Below, one piece after another: positions 12,770-25,800 of a stretch of DNA of 64,000 nucleotides. A program made the translations under genes and the position numbers. The notes below the pieces were generated by a model that ran no database searches, was not told the origin of the DNA, and saw nothing but the letters and a program-made list of their open reading frames with translations. Numbering within the stretch: position 1 is the stretch's first letter; each line of letters starts with the position of its first letter. This DNA is from Phytoseiulus persimilis (taxonomy: Eukaryota > Arthropoda > Arachnida > Mesostigmata > Phytoseiidae). The stretch covers positions 31,120,745-31,184,744 of the forward strand of contig CM075102.1 in assembly GCA_037576195.1 (NCBI GenBank), read 5' to 3'.

Positions 12770-15290
12770 TCAGTTCGCAATCCATAACTCTTCATCCGCA
12801 CACAGTCTAATGAGCTCGAGATACCTCATTGCGAAATTGAGAAGCGTGCGTTGATTCTCCTAGCAACTCGACTCACAGGACCGCTCCGATCAGGGATTTC
12901 CGATTGCCTGTCACCGAAAGCTGGCAGTCAACACTCCGCCTCACACTCTGTATTTGTTCTGGATAACAGAAGACCGAGTCGATCAACTGTGACATCCATA
13001 CACGCTATGAGAATCCGTAACCGTCGCCCTCATTGTGAACGACTAACCTGCCACCTGTCGTAGGTTACCCTCAATGGTGGCGGCGCGTCAGTGGAACCCC
13101 CAGAGTGCAAGAGTCGAGGGGAACCTTACTACCACAGTGTTTGACATCGGATCATGGGTACAACGTCGCTGATCGGAGTCGCCATGATCTTTTGCATTTC
13201 CGTGAGCTGGTTCACTTCCAAGTTTGATTCTCTCAAGACGCATGAAGCACTCGTGAAAGCCGACCTCGAGGGGAACTTTCCGAATCTCACGCTTCTGAGC
13301 CTTTTCAAACGAAATCATGGCCGGCTGTCGCCTCAAAGTCTGGGGATCTAGGACGCTGATACTGCACCGACGAAGCCGTGCTCGCTACATCGAGTAACGG
13401 ACGAGGCTGACCTCGGGTAGGCGGTAGTTGTTCCCCAGATATGCAGTGTTGACGAGGAGGGCAGCTTGTTTGTCAAGCTGGGAGCTGTCCACAAGGTGTC
13501 CCAATATCTCGCCATGGGAAATCTAGGTTGGCATCGCTCTGTACACTGTGAGTGGATCCTTACAGGAACGGCAGCTGATTTGAGGATCAGTACTCACGGT
13601 AACTCAGATCGCTAATGCCGAGTTCGCAGAGCGAATAATAAGGAAATGATACGTTCTCTCCACAAGAAAACACCGCTCAAGGAATGCCCCTGAGATCCAA
13701 GAGGGAGAATATCCTTCATGCCCTGTCTGGTCCGAATTTCGCGTCAGAGAACTCTACAAGGTGGCCATTCTAATACGAGAACTTTCAAGCCCGAATTCGT
13801 GCTATATCGCTGTGATTTTTTGAGACGTTTCCGTTTACGATTTGGAGGCGGTGAGTTTCGCTCGTTCAAGTGATCAAGATCAAGTGAAATCGATCTTGCG
13901 CTCAGGAGTGTTGCAAAGCTCACCTGTGTTTCTCAGGGTCGGGGAACTACGAACGACAACGCCAATTTCGACACATTCTTCTGATCGAAGACCGAAAATG
14001 GTCGGTACATGAGGCACACCGCATATTCCGGCTCCAGACATTTCAGCCCGTTCATTCCGGCCCCAAGTCGTTCTGTATCCAAGACTTTTCGGCTTCAAGA
14101 CTTCCCGGCCCCGGTCATTTCGGCTCTAAGTCGTTCTGTCTCAAAGACTTTGCGGCTTCAAGACTTCCCGGCCCCGGTCATTTCGGCTCTAAGTCGTTCT
14201 GTCTCAAAGACTTTGCGGCTTCAAGACTTCCCGGCCCCGGTCATTTCGGCGCCGGAATACGGGGTTCATCCGGGCATGATACTGTGCATGGTGCAATGAA
14301 TACGTTGGCGTTCCTCGTAGTTTCCATCACTTTGCAAATCAAGACAGCGATGGATTTCCTTGGATTTCTTTTGGAAATTATGTATCTCGCGGGTCCCGGG
14401 AAAGTCTGAGGAGTCTGGCTTGTTTCTACGGACCACAAGGTCGTAGGATCCCGTATTTTGTTGAGAGTTGATCTCTTATTTTCTACTGAGCTAAGTACAT
14501 CGGGATTGGGTTTCATCCGGAATTTCTCCAAATCCACTCTGAATGGGAATAGCACCCTTCCTCTGAGCAAATGACGATGGGGAAACGGGATAAGGTTTCC
14601 CGTAGGAGCTCCAAAGTCGTGGGGCTGGAACGTCTTGAGCCAGATAGGCTTGGAACCGGGAAATTTTGGTCGGAACGTCTTGATCCCGAAAATGGCCATC
14701 CTCGAAGAGGTGAGCAACTTATGGCCGAATCGAGCTTCGCCTTGTAAATTCCTGACCCGAAATAGCCACCCCGTTTGCCATCATGTGGTCGCGGTCGAGC
14801 GCTTTTTCAGTGCGGATCAGCATCCCTAGACTCTCCGAGAAGCCGAGTCCGATACGCAGTTGACTGGAGTAAGACACCGTAATTTTGGTCGTGACCGTGA
14901 GAAATTCGGGGGAAAGATACGAACATTGCTTGTAGGATGGTTTCTTCCGAGCAACTGATCAGATCGACCATCAATCCCGAAGAAACAGCATCCAAACCTA
15001 GAGTGGGGATTTCCGTCGGATCAGTCTTCAGGGCTGTCATGGATGAACCGCTCACCCACCGCGCTCTGATTTCGAGGAACAAAAATCGTTGAAGAACATT
15101 TCACTGCCTAACTGAGAATCAACAACAGGAACGCTCTATGTCTGAAAATTTTACGACGTTGAAACTGACTTGTTACAGCTGCAGCTCGTACGGAACTCTC
15201 TGAGCTTTCTTCAGAGTGATCCTCTATATCCGGTAGGTCGGGAAGCTCATCAGGGCTGAGAGGAGTCGACGCTACACTACGCCTACTCAT
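12770..15290 (-). CDS. unidentified multi-exon gene
   Basis: Exon 1 is 15290-15170: it starts MSRRSVASTPLSPDELPDLP, runs into an acidic, serine-rich tail and ends at a GTCAGT donor. Then come 15033-14921 (contains VSSGLMVDLISCSEETILQA), 13522-13412 (starts ISHGEILGHLVDSSQLDKQA and ends NNYRLPE), 13339-13265 (starts TLRRQPAMISFEKAQ) and 13206-13133 (starts LTEMQKIMATPISDVVPM). These five join in phase. A likely last exon, 12859-12770 (ends ELIRLCADEELWIAN, then TGA), is phase 0 whereas the preceding exon ends in phase 2, so one exon is probably missing between them. The predicted protein is soluble and helical, roughly 200 residues, with no signal peptide or membrane segment. I do not recognise the family. 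Three of its donors have C at +3 (GTCAGT, GTCAGC, GTCGGC). Confidence 0.5.
14041..14252. repeat. 63-bp tandem repeat array
   Basis: A 63-bp unit starting GGCTTCAAGACTTCCCGGCC recurs at 14091, 14154 and 14217. The first two copies are complete and match at nearly every base; the third is cut off near 14252. A more diverged partial copy precedes them from about 14041. Because 63 is a multiple of three, the frame on the + strand stays open and reads as a repeated 21-residue unit. No splice sites or family match support translation. The array lies within an intron of the unidentified - strand gene. Confidence 0.9.
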
Positions 15291-18200
15291 GTTGACGGAT
15301 GCAGAAAGACCCTGAGAACTAAACTCTCAGATCCTAGGTGTTCACTAATGACATCGAGTCGATGCGTTCCTGCACCGTTCCTCCGCACATTTCATCGCTG
15401 TCACTACGCGACGAAAATAGAACGACATTCGGTGACGGGTGTCGCCATCTTGGCAAGGCCTCGAGAACGACCACGCGGAGGTCTTTAGGAATTAGGGAAA
15501 GAGCAAATTCGTTCTGTCAATGGGAAACGCGTTGCGTGGATTGAGACCACTTGTTGATCGGGACAGGGTTCGGGTGCTTTCTCTTCAGTCTTCGCTCACA
15601 AAAACTCACCGTAAGACTCGCGGCGCTCTCAAATGGAGCTCGTGGTTTCGTGCAAGTTTGGAAGATCGTGAGACACGCGTTCGTGCAACGCTGCCCCTCA
15701 AGACCGTCACAGCATATCCCTCTCCCAAGGAGCGTTTACAGCGGTACTCACGACGACAGAGCGCCACACGATCAGCTGTGTACGTACTATCATATGGCTT
15801 CCCCACAGATGAGCTGGCGAATGGGTCGATTGCGCGAGGCTCATCTATCCGTTTCTGAGCTTCTTATAGTGTTCTGGTGAAAGTTGGTGGAACAGGGAGA
15901 AAAGTCTTCCCGAGTGGGCTGTGAGTGAGAAGACTGGCGACAGTCCTCCGCAGTAAGTCGACGGTAGCACAATGTTCTACGTCGAACTCACCGCAGAACA
16001 GAGGGATTCAGCTCTGAAGAAGTGTAAGTTCATGGCTGTACTTTCCGAGTGTAACAGTTCGCTTGAGAGGTCCATGTGATGTGATGAAATCGAAAACTGA
16101 ACGAGGTTCGTACGTCAAAGTCTTTGCGCGAGGTCTCAGAGCGTGACTCCATTATGAGGCGAATCTTCCCGAATTCTTGTGGAGAGAGCCCGGTCCAGAT
16201 GCCCGAGTTCTAATCGATTGCTAAGCGGAAGATCCTTGAATGAATCTATGACGCGCTTTGCTGTCAGGGAGACAAGCTGTTGGCGGTTAGTCTGCCCCTT
16301 CGATTGTATAACCGATTGATAACCTTTGGAACGTACTGGCTCGGCTTTTCAATCTTCAAGAGCCCCGTCCTGGAGTCGAATGATGCGCTGAGGAGCTCGG
16401 TGGAATTCATCCGAAACGTCGCAAGCAGCCAAAGAATGATACATAATTCAAGTACGATATCCCACCACGGCATTGAATGAAACTGAACACGGTCGGTGTT
16501 TGCTGACGTAAGATTTCGGGCTTCGGATTTGAATACATTCAGTTTTGACTCGACATGTGCTTTTCAAATGCGTACCATGTCAGGTGAAGGCCCGTGCACG
16601 CGTCCAACAGCTCGAATATGTCAGATAGAGTACGTAACGTGGATAGCGGCTTCGTATAATCGAAATCTAGACGAGTCTGAGTGACGTCAACGCCGTCACG
16701 GAGAGTCGGATGCCGATTCCCACTCTAGAATGCGGTTTCCGTTCTATATATATTTCAATGGAGACATTCATGCGGAATCTCGAGTGGCACGAGTGTGTCT
16801 GTTTCGTCGTTTGCAGTCTCCTACGTACGTCGAAAACTGAGACCCAGAACAGGGACTAACCCAGTCCGTTAGGTTCTCTCTCAGAATCGGTCGACACCTC
16901 AAAATTTCGGCATCCTGGGACGATCAAGATGCGATCCATGGATCAGAATCAAGGAGGACGAAATTTCTCCGATATTCACGCAGCACTCTCTGTAGACCGA
17001 CGCCGTGCCATCTGTGACGATTGACGTGAACTTCCTCTCTTCGTCATTAGCACTCTCGAGAGGCTGCTTGTCGATTCCCGCCCCAGATTTCATTAACTCA
17101 GCCGCTAGGGAGTACAGCGCGCGTATTTCCCACTTGACTCTCTCTGACTCTTTGTTTGTTTGTCCGCTAACGTGTTATGCAACCGAGTCTTAATGAGTGC
17201 AGTCCGCGAGTGAAAGGGCGTTTTTCGTCCGATCGGCGACCGACTCTGCCCACGGTCGACGGCCCCGCGTAAAGCCCACCACCCCAACCGCCCTCACACG
17301 ATCTGAAGCTTAACCGTGATGAGACGTCTTTCGGGGCAACGTTAGTACTCGTTCGGGAACGCTTTTTATTGGAAGTGCCCTTGAAGTCTGGGTACATCGT
17401 TGCAGCTCACGAAAACAAATCACTTCACGTGACTTGTCTTCGCCGCCGCACGGCGAATATTCTCGAAGGGGAGCGTCGAGTGACAATTTCTATTCAACGA
17501 TTTCCGAATGCTTCAATGATCCATTGAATATTAGCGATTTGTTTGGAACTTGATGACGATCCGGGTTCATTGCTATTTATGTTGGAGAGAGGACGACTAT
17601 AAACGTTGTGTGCCGAAAGGCGATCTCACCACCCCTCACAGGAGCACTGAAACAATCAGTTCACAGTCGGTCAGCTGCTCAGTAAGCCTGCCAGCAGGCG
17701 AGCCACTCACATCGCCGGTGATGAACGCAGAGCGGAACACAGTGGTGACGATCATGGTGTGATCTCAGTTCGATTCGGATTATCCGCGATCGGTGGAGCT
17801 CCCGAACTTCCCAGAAGTCGTGCGCACTCTTACTCTGCCGTATCAATGACGACGAGTCTGGAAGCTACGGAAAAGTGCATTACTCAGATCAGTCGGTGAT
17901 CGTTGGCCCGCATCGACCTGCGTCGGCACCGAACTATAGAATGTATTCAGCACTGGATGTCTAGCATGTCTTCAAAGCGTCGTTTGGGAGGTGAGTGAGC
18001 CATTCAGCTGACGGCTGAATCTTGCTTCTTCTCGAGCGAATTTATCATCGCCGGTGCCGCTTCCATCGGTTGGCAATGAGAGCAAGCATACGACGCCCCG
18101 GCCTGAGCATTTCGAGGAAACGTCGAATTACGCGCGCCAAAGCGTGAAGCTCAAGAGAGGTTCTCGTCAGAATCTTGTCCGGCCGGCAGGATACCGCTGG

Positions 18201-19889
18201 GAGCTCGTAATAGGCTGTCGGAATTGCGTGGAGAAGAACCGCAGGAGTTACCACCGCTCGGAGTTCCACTCACTGTCCGGCTGAGTTACTATTTACTGAC
18301 TGCTTGCGCATGATCTCTCTGCGGCTGGTCATTGGGTTGGTGTCATCGCTTCGGTTGATGGCTCTCGCGGGGCCGGCCTTGAAACGAGAGTGAATCTCGA
18401 GAGTAGAATCGTTTGCGTCATCTTCGATTCGTTTCCTAAGTCTAATATCGCTCTACGGTCCGAAGGCGCTTACACACTCGTCTTGCGGAAGACCGGGGCT
18501 GATGTGACTCAGGGAGTCTTGAGTTAGTTGTAAGGAAAAAACTTTGTGCTGCCAACCTCCCTTTCCCTCCGTCCAGCTACTTTTTCTCAGACCCTTCGCG
18601 GTTTTCATCTACAGCGAGGGAGCCTTTAGTGAACAGTAATCGTCGATTCAGCTTGGAATGGTCTCTTTTCCGGCCCGCCGTTTCCGGGGGAAAATTCCTA
18701 TCAGTCGCCGCAGGAGTTAGCCTTGGTCGGAGATGATGCAAGTTAGAATAGCCCGCGATCGATGAGCTCCTCGTTAGCTCTCATCGGCTTCGAAACGGGA
18801 AAAATTGTTGAAGCTACGAAAGCATGGCTCTTGAAGTGGCAAAGTTGATGTAGGCACTGTTGTATTTGTAGCTTTCTATGCGAACGATGCGATGATTCAT
18901 CCTGAATCTAAACTGATGCTTCGAGTTGATCCCTATTATCCGTTCCGCCTGGAACCTGAACTCATATTCGCGCCGAACAACGTCAACAACTCGGTGCTAT
19001 CTGACATTATTTCTAGGTTCCGCTGCTTCAAAGCTTCCAACTTGACTCATCGTGCGATTTGTCAGCGCGCGCGCATGACACCCTCTCCTCGCTCTTCCAA
19101 GGAATACCGGGGTAGAAAGTCCGTTCCTTCCCGTTCTTTCTTGTCGTTGTCCAGTTCGGCAAAGCGGTCCGCAGGTCGCTGCCCCGATCACGCCGCCCGT
19201 GACTCATCTGCGCGAGCGGATTAACTCGTCTCTGCAGACGTCCAGTTAACAGCTCTTCGTTTCACTTGGAATTGCCCAAGCACGAGAATACCAGAAATTT
19301 TAACTCTCGCACGACATGAGCACGTTACCAGGCATGTGCCTAAAAGCACTCCTGTCTATTCCGGCTGTTTTCATTACCTACATCTGAACTCGGTGCGCTC
19401 TCATGCCCAGACATCCCAGCCCCTGCGTTGTTTCAACTGACTCCGAGCGGCTGTCACTCCGTCGTATGATCCAGCGGTGTCTCCTATGAAAACACAAACG
19501 CACAACCTTACGGAGCAGTAGCAGGAGCTCACTCCAGTTTATTTCACCAAAGTTACATCTATAATATACGATGTCGGACGCTCCGTGCCCGGTGTGGCTC
19601 AGAAGGTTTTTTCTTTCCGGAACGCGTGGATCATTCGAGTCCCCCTGAATTCTCGGCACACATCCGCTCGCGAAAATCGACACAGTCAGCCCGTTGGCCG
19701 GGTTTGGTCTCGGTGGACTCTTACATCCGCTGTTAGAAGAATGTCATCGTAGCAGCATCGGAAAACGAAACCCTAGTATAATTTAGAATCGCATCAGTGA
19801 GCTTCGCTCTGAGTCTGACAAGCTTCAGTTGACTGACCGCACGTTTTGGATTCGCAAACGGTTCCCTGACTTTCAAATACGCTCCACAG
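15291..19889. other. stretch with no supported gene
   Basis: Only short frames without splice partners are visible. The 5' exon or exons and promoter of the FGD6-like gene, which must supply a phase-1 junction to 19890, should lie here, but I could not identify them. Confidence 0.4.
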
Positions 19890-22800
19890 GTGATGCGCTG
19901 AGACCGAAGCCGCCGCTGCCGCCGAAGCCCCAAGGGGTGAAAAAATCGGAGAGTCTGACACCGAGAGCTGACCTGGAAGTCGAGAATGGAAGCACTGACT
20001 TTCAGGATGATCTCAACGGGGTTCAATCGGGAAAAGCACGAGACGATGGACAACCCAAGAATACTTATCCGTGCATATGCGAACACCTCAACATCGAAGT
20101 CACGGTTCCGACTCCGGGTGAATGCCGGAAATTCTTCCTCCAGAAGTCGTTGGAAGATGCGGATTTGCTGATGAGGTTCCAGGACATGTGAGTTCCATGC
20201 TTCCATAATCTCTATTCCAGAGTTCCTCTCCAGGCTCGCTGGAAAGTTCCGCGTCCTCGTTGAGTTCAGGAGCTCATCTGGAAAAAAGTACTCCTCCTGA
20301 AGGCACTCGTCGAGCGCCAGATTTCTGAATGGAGCCGCAAATGTTGTAGTTCGGAGAACGGATGTCTGATTCGTCTGATTTGGCTACGGCGTTTGCTACG
20401 AGCTCGTATCAGTTGAGCAAGCAGAGGGTTCCGACGTACGCTATATGCGAGAGACCATTCGGAGTATCTGAATGGAAAGAGCGACATTTGAGAGAAGCCT
20501 ATTCTTAGAACCACCGAAGGGCCGAGTCGTCTTGAAGCGCCTGCGACTCTGTGACCAGAGTCCCTGGCGGTTAACCAGTTCCTTTTGCCTTCGTCATCTT
20601 CTGTGGCATCCCGATTTCCCCTGCTCACGTCCGATCACGGTAAGATCGACATCTCCGACGAACAGTCTGATTCCCAACTTTGGAGGAAGTTTCGCGCAGA
20701 ATCGTCATTGCTCAGAGAGTTTGCGGTGCAATCGTGAATTCTGAACCAGCTTCCAGCGGAGTGGCGCTGGGTGGAAGCAGTAGTGGCTTGTGAACCGAAG
20801 ACGTCGTGGAGTAGCTTTATTTCGGGATCCCTCAACGCCTTCTGTTGACTGAGTCACTCCGAACTGCTTGTCTCAGTTCACACCTCGTTTCCTCATCCCT
20901 TGTGTTCGCGAGAAAACGAGTTCTTCTTTTGGATCATCGCGGCGAGCACCGAGTCATGGCAGCTCACACCAAACTTGTCGTGTGTTTGAGTGCCTGACAC
21001 AAGAGAGGACGACTTGGAGGACGAAAAGTATTGACTACCAGAGCCCTCGTTCCGATTCGAAGTTTTCCTCGTGTCGAACACGCAGTGTGGTTATCCTCCG
21101 CGCAACCCTCGGTGATGGGGGTGGTCCAAGTTGGAGGAAATGGCCTTAAGTGTGCACACGGTTTCTCGTTGCTGAACTTTGTTCCGCAGTGCCCACAGTT
21201 GGCGAGGTGAAAGCCGACGGACGTTTTCGCTCAGATTTTGATGCGACCTTGACGACATTGACTCCAGGCGAGAAACGAGTCTCGCTGAACAAGCGTTCGC
21301 GACCGCTAGGTAGACTGGCGACCTCGAGAGACTTCTAGTCACTGGGTCAACGTGGGCAAACTCAGCAGCAGAGCCCCGGGCCCGAGCCGGTTTCGTGAAC
21401 CAGAAACGCTATTCGATTTCTTGCTTTTCTCCAGCAGCGCTTATTGTGGCACAAACGACTGAACAGCCCAGAGCCGCTGCAGATTTGCGAAAGAGAGGAC
21501 AGTTTGAGCCACGACCGTTTGAAGGATGCTGCGTCGCCCGGTCATTGAGTATTCATAGGGCGCTCAAAAAGAGGCCTCGGGGCCCGTTAGCCCGTCGCTT
21601 CACTGGTCATCGAGGGTCAGCACTGTCTAGAATAGTTAACTCGATTCCAGCGGTCGAGACTCGGGGAATTCATCCGTGGCCTCCAGTTCGTCGTCGAGTT
21701 TGAGTTACGCCCCGTTCGCAAACCCTCGTGGCAGCGCCTCATCCCCGGCACCACAACAGCAGCAGCCGACGGCGCCTTGCACAGCTTTGGAACTCTCGAT
21801 GCAAGACGCCCTCGTCGCGGATAGACACGTCCGAAAACCTCTTGTGGGTGAGACCCGGGTCAACACACTCGAGCGGAACCGAATACAGGCCATTGAAGAT
21901 GAACACAAGTATGAAACCTTAGATCACGGAGCACGGTAAGTCTTGCCTGAAATAGCCGACGTTGCCGCTGCCCACCATGCATCATTCAACTCCGTTTGCA
22001 ACCGAGTTCGCAAATTTGCTACGACGTCCCGGAGAGCATGGGGAAAATGCCGAGCTTACACGGACTGAAAATAATTCACTTTGTTCAAGACCGCTTCAAG
22101 TTTCCGAAGACGAAGGCGTTTGCTGCACCGGTATCAAGTCGAAGATCTCCAAGAAAGCGAAGGAACTAGTTCGCCCCTATCAGAAAGGCGACCACCCCAG
22201 GGATCGTCCACCAATACCAGCGAAACCTCCCCGCCCGAGCCTTCAAAAAAATTCAAGGCCGAATTCAAGTAAGGCTGGTAAGGTAGAAGATGGATTTTAC
22301 AAGAATTTCGTGGAAATTCTTGTAAGCAGCTGCTAGCTAACATCGTAGAAAGAGTGGTCGTTATCGTTTAGTGGCGCATTGAAGCTCCGTGCGTTAAGTG
22401 CCCCAACTTGACAAATTCAACCAGGGTTTCCTTGGCTAATCGAAAACTTCCTGCGAACTCGACGCGAACGCTCAGAGAAAGGCCTGCAATTGAGATCTAT
22501 TCCTGTCTCATGAACACCGTCGTAGAAATAAAACTACTCACACTAGAACACAATAACACTCGCTGCTCGAACTCGACTACTGCATACCAATTCACCAACG
22601 TGGGAGCCGCAGCTTGATTTGCTTCATCGTGTTCGTTCGTTTGGTAAGTTCATTCACTGAGCTTGGAACTGGAGAGACTTCGTGAGGATCTTGTGTGCGA
22701 TTCGATGGCTTTCTCGAGTGCTATTAACTGCTATCGAACACACACGGAGGGGACGATGGCTTCACAGCAAAAATCTCGGCTTCTGCATTGCAGCGGACAC

Positions 22801-25800
22801 TATCCTCTCGGTGCAATTTGCAGATGAGGGAATAAGTGACCAAGAGTCTAACTACAAGGAGAACCTCAATTTGGTCGAACAAATCAAGGCAGCCGCCCAA
22901 GCTGGTAAGCGTCCTCACTGCTCCTACTTCCACCACGGGCGATTTCTTATCGCAGACGCTCGGCGGTACCGGATCAAGCTTTACGTTGACCGAATTCATC
23001 TCTCACACAGCCGGTTACGAACCCATCGACACGAGTCGGAGCGTAGTTCCACCTATTCCTGGAGTTCCAACGAAAGGACGCTTGACTAGAAGGGATCCTC
23101 TAGTTCGACAATCGGTTACTTTGGAAGACATGGAACAAGGAACTGAATTCAAGCCGGTCTTGGCGTCACAAACATCCATCGAGCTGAAAGGAGTCGTTAC
23201 GAAAAAATTGAATGCCGAAAACGAGACTCCGAAACTTCACATCGACGTCAAAGTCACCAAGGATAAGAAGAAAGGCTACGAGAACGTGAAAGCTGCGAAA
23301 GGCTCTCTCGTGGCCGAACCTTCCAGGGGCGAAGAGAAGAGAGGTCTCATAAAACGTGTCAAGAGCATCAAAGTAGAAAATCCATTCAGAAGGATCGACG
23401 CTGAGGACGACTTCGGTGAATCATCTGATAAGCCCAAGTCGGGATTGAAGAATATATTCAAGAAGAAGGATAAAGAAGATTTCGAAGATGATCTGGACGA
23501 GCACGAGAAACCCACGCTGTCAACCAAAATCGGCAAAGTTTTCCACCGGGACAAGAAAGACCGCCGGGGATCCGAGGATACAGACGCACCCCACGAGGAA
23601 AAGTTGAGAATTTCGGAAAGATTCGGGAAAATTTTCAAAAACGAGCCAAAAGGAACCGAACAAGACAACGCATCCGTCGATTGCGACGATGCTAAAAAGC
23701 CATCGCTCATGAGTAAATTTTTCTCGAGAGATCCCAGAGAAAATGAGGATAAGGAAATTGACGAAGGTGAGAAGAGGTCGTTCATGTCGAAAATGTTCTA
23801 CAAAGATCCCAAGGATGCTGGCGATGATTTGGACGACGCAAGCGATAAAAAGCCCTCTTTGATGAGTCGGGTATTTTCTCGGGACGCTCGAGACGATGAG
23901 CCGGAACACAGCCAGGAGAGAAAGACATTCTCCGAGAAAATGAGTGAAATCAAGGGGAAGGTTTTCAACAAGAAGGAGAAAGCCGACGATGAGGTTGAAA
24001 ACGGAGTCAAAGAACCGTCCGAGAAGAAATCCCTGTTCGAGAAATACTTCCCTTCGGAAAAACCCATGATACAGCAGTTTGTGCTAACCGAAGAAATGGA
24101 ACCTGATTTGAAGAAGCGGCGCATGGGGAAGATCACTAGTTTCCAGCAAACGAAAGAAGTCGAGGGAGACGTAGATTCTCCAGCCAAGAAGCTGCTGAAA
24201 GACAATATGGAAAAAATCGCAACGAAAGTCAAAGAGGTTCAGGACATGATGCCAAAAACTTTCATTTCAACAAAGGAAAGAGATTCCGAGCTGGAAAAGC
24301 CGGATTACGAGATCACCACACAAGTAACGGTCAGAAGAACGCCTTCACCGTGCAGATTCGAGGGACGGACGAAAGCCGTCTCCGAGAGCAGCAATTTGTG
24401 CGAACGTGAAGATCTTCAAATCACCCCCGTGCCAGCAGAGGGTACCGAAAAAATCACAACTGATAAATCCACAGTCTTCTACGCAAAAATTGGTGATAGC
24501 GAAATCGAAGTGAAAGAGGACCACTATGGTAGGATCCAGGTCGGTGACAAAAAGGATCCCATTTACGCGAAGCCCTTCAAGATGCTGAAAAGAAGTTTGA
24601 CTGATCTCTCAAGATCCACTCCGTCGTTACCAACAAGGCAAGAAGAGCCGATCGAATACATTGACGTCACCGAGTTCTCCCAGGAACCTAGAGAAGAATC
24701 TCTCAGTCATCACTACGAACAGCTGGGTGAGCCCGGCAAAAAGAAGAAGTCGGTATCGAAGTTCAAAGTTCGCGGTGGACATGGCAGTCCCAAGATTATC
24801 AAGGTCGAGACCGAGCTCGTGAAAGGCAAGAGTCTTAGCGCCTTGAACGAGCCCGCCACCATTTCAGTCGTGAAAACTGTCGAGAAACAGAAGCCTCCGG
24901 TGCCTCCACGACCGCGCACAATCACGCCGACCATCATCGGTAAGCAGCGTCGAGCCTTCCCTGACGAGAAATCCCAAATAAATTGGAACTGGTTTCAAGA
25001 AACAACGCGATAAAGCCCAGACTTCGATCATGCTCTTCCCAAATTCTAGGTAAGCCTCCTTCTTCGCCCACGACGCCCACGTCGTCGATCGCAGAGTCTT
25101 GCTCGACGGCCCCGTTCCCTCGCGCTCCTGGAGAAAGCGTCAGCCCGTCCAGCACTCGCGCTACAACTCCCCTATCCATGCTCGGAGAGTGGACAAAGAA
25201 GAAGATAGCACCACCTCGGCCACCCCCTCCCAAGATCTCGACGGTCACGACGAAGGTGACTCCCACCGAAATCAGAACAACGACGGTATCGTCTGAAAGT
25301 AAACCTCAGAAAACGACATTAAAGAAAGCTCCGAAACCCTGCCGACCACCACCACCGAAGGTGTCAGTCACGTGAGTTCCAATCATTTTCCTTCCTCGTT
25401 GGCCGCAGGATCTATCATGCCTGATTCGCGAACTCCATTGGGGATCTCAGAAAAAATGAAACTTCGAGCTGTGTTCCGAGATAGTTAGCACTCTGCGCGC
25501 ATGAGCTCGATCGGCCTCGATGGAGACGAAATCTCGGCTGTTCCTCTACATTATCATTCGATCACACGACACATTTTGCATCAATCCCGAGTGCTTCCTC
25601 TCCGGGGACACTCGTGCGGTATTATCGGAATTCGCAAGGGTCACGAACTGTGAAGTGGCTTTCTTCTTTAGGAAGACCGTACGGAGGACTCCTGTGAGCG
25701 CAGACAAATATTCCGTCTATTGTCAGACGGACGTTGGCCTGAGCACTGACCTCTTGGCCAAAATCGAACGTGTGGTTTCATCCACGTATGACGAGAGTCC

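Noticed and set aside
22081..22272. Alternative + frame (contains SSPLSERRPPQGSSTNTSET) in the FGD6-like N-terminal exon
   Set aside because: It hits a stop when joined to the next exon. The frame with RPPIPAKPPRPS joins cleanly to the exon starting at 22824.
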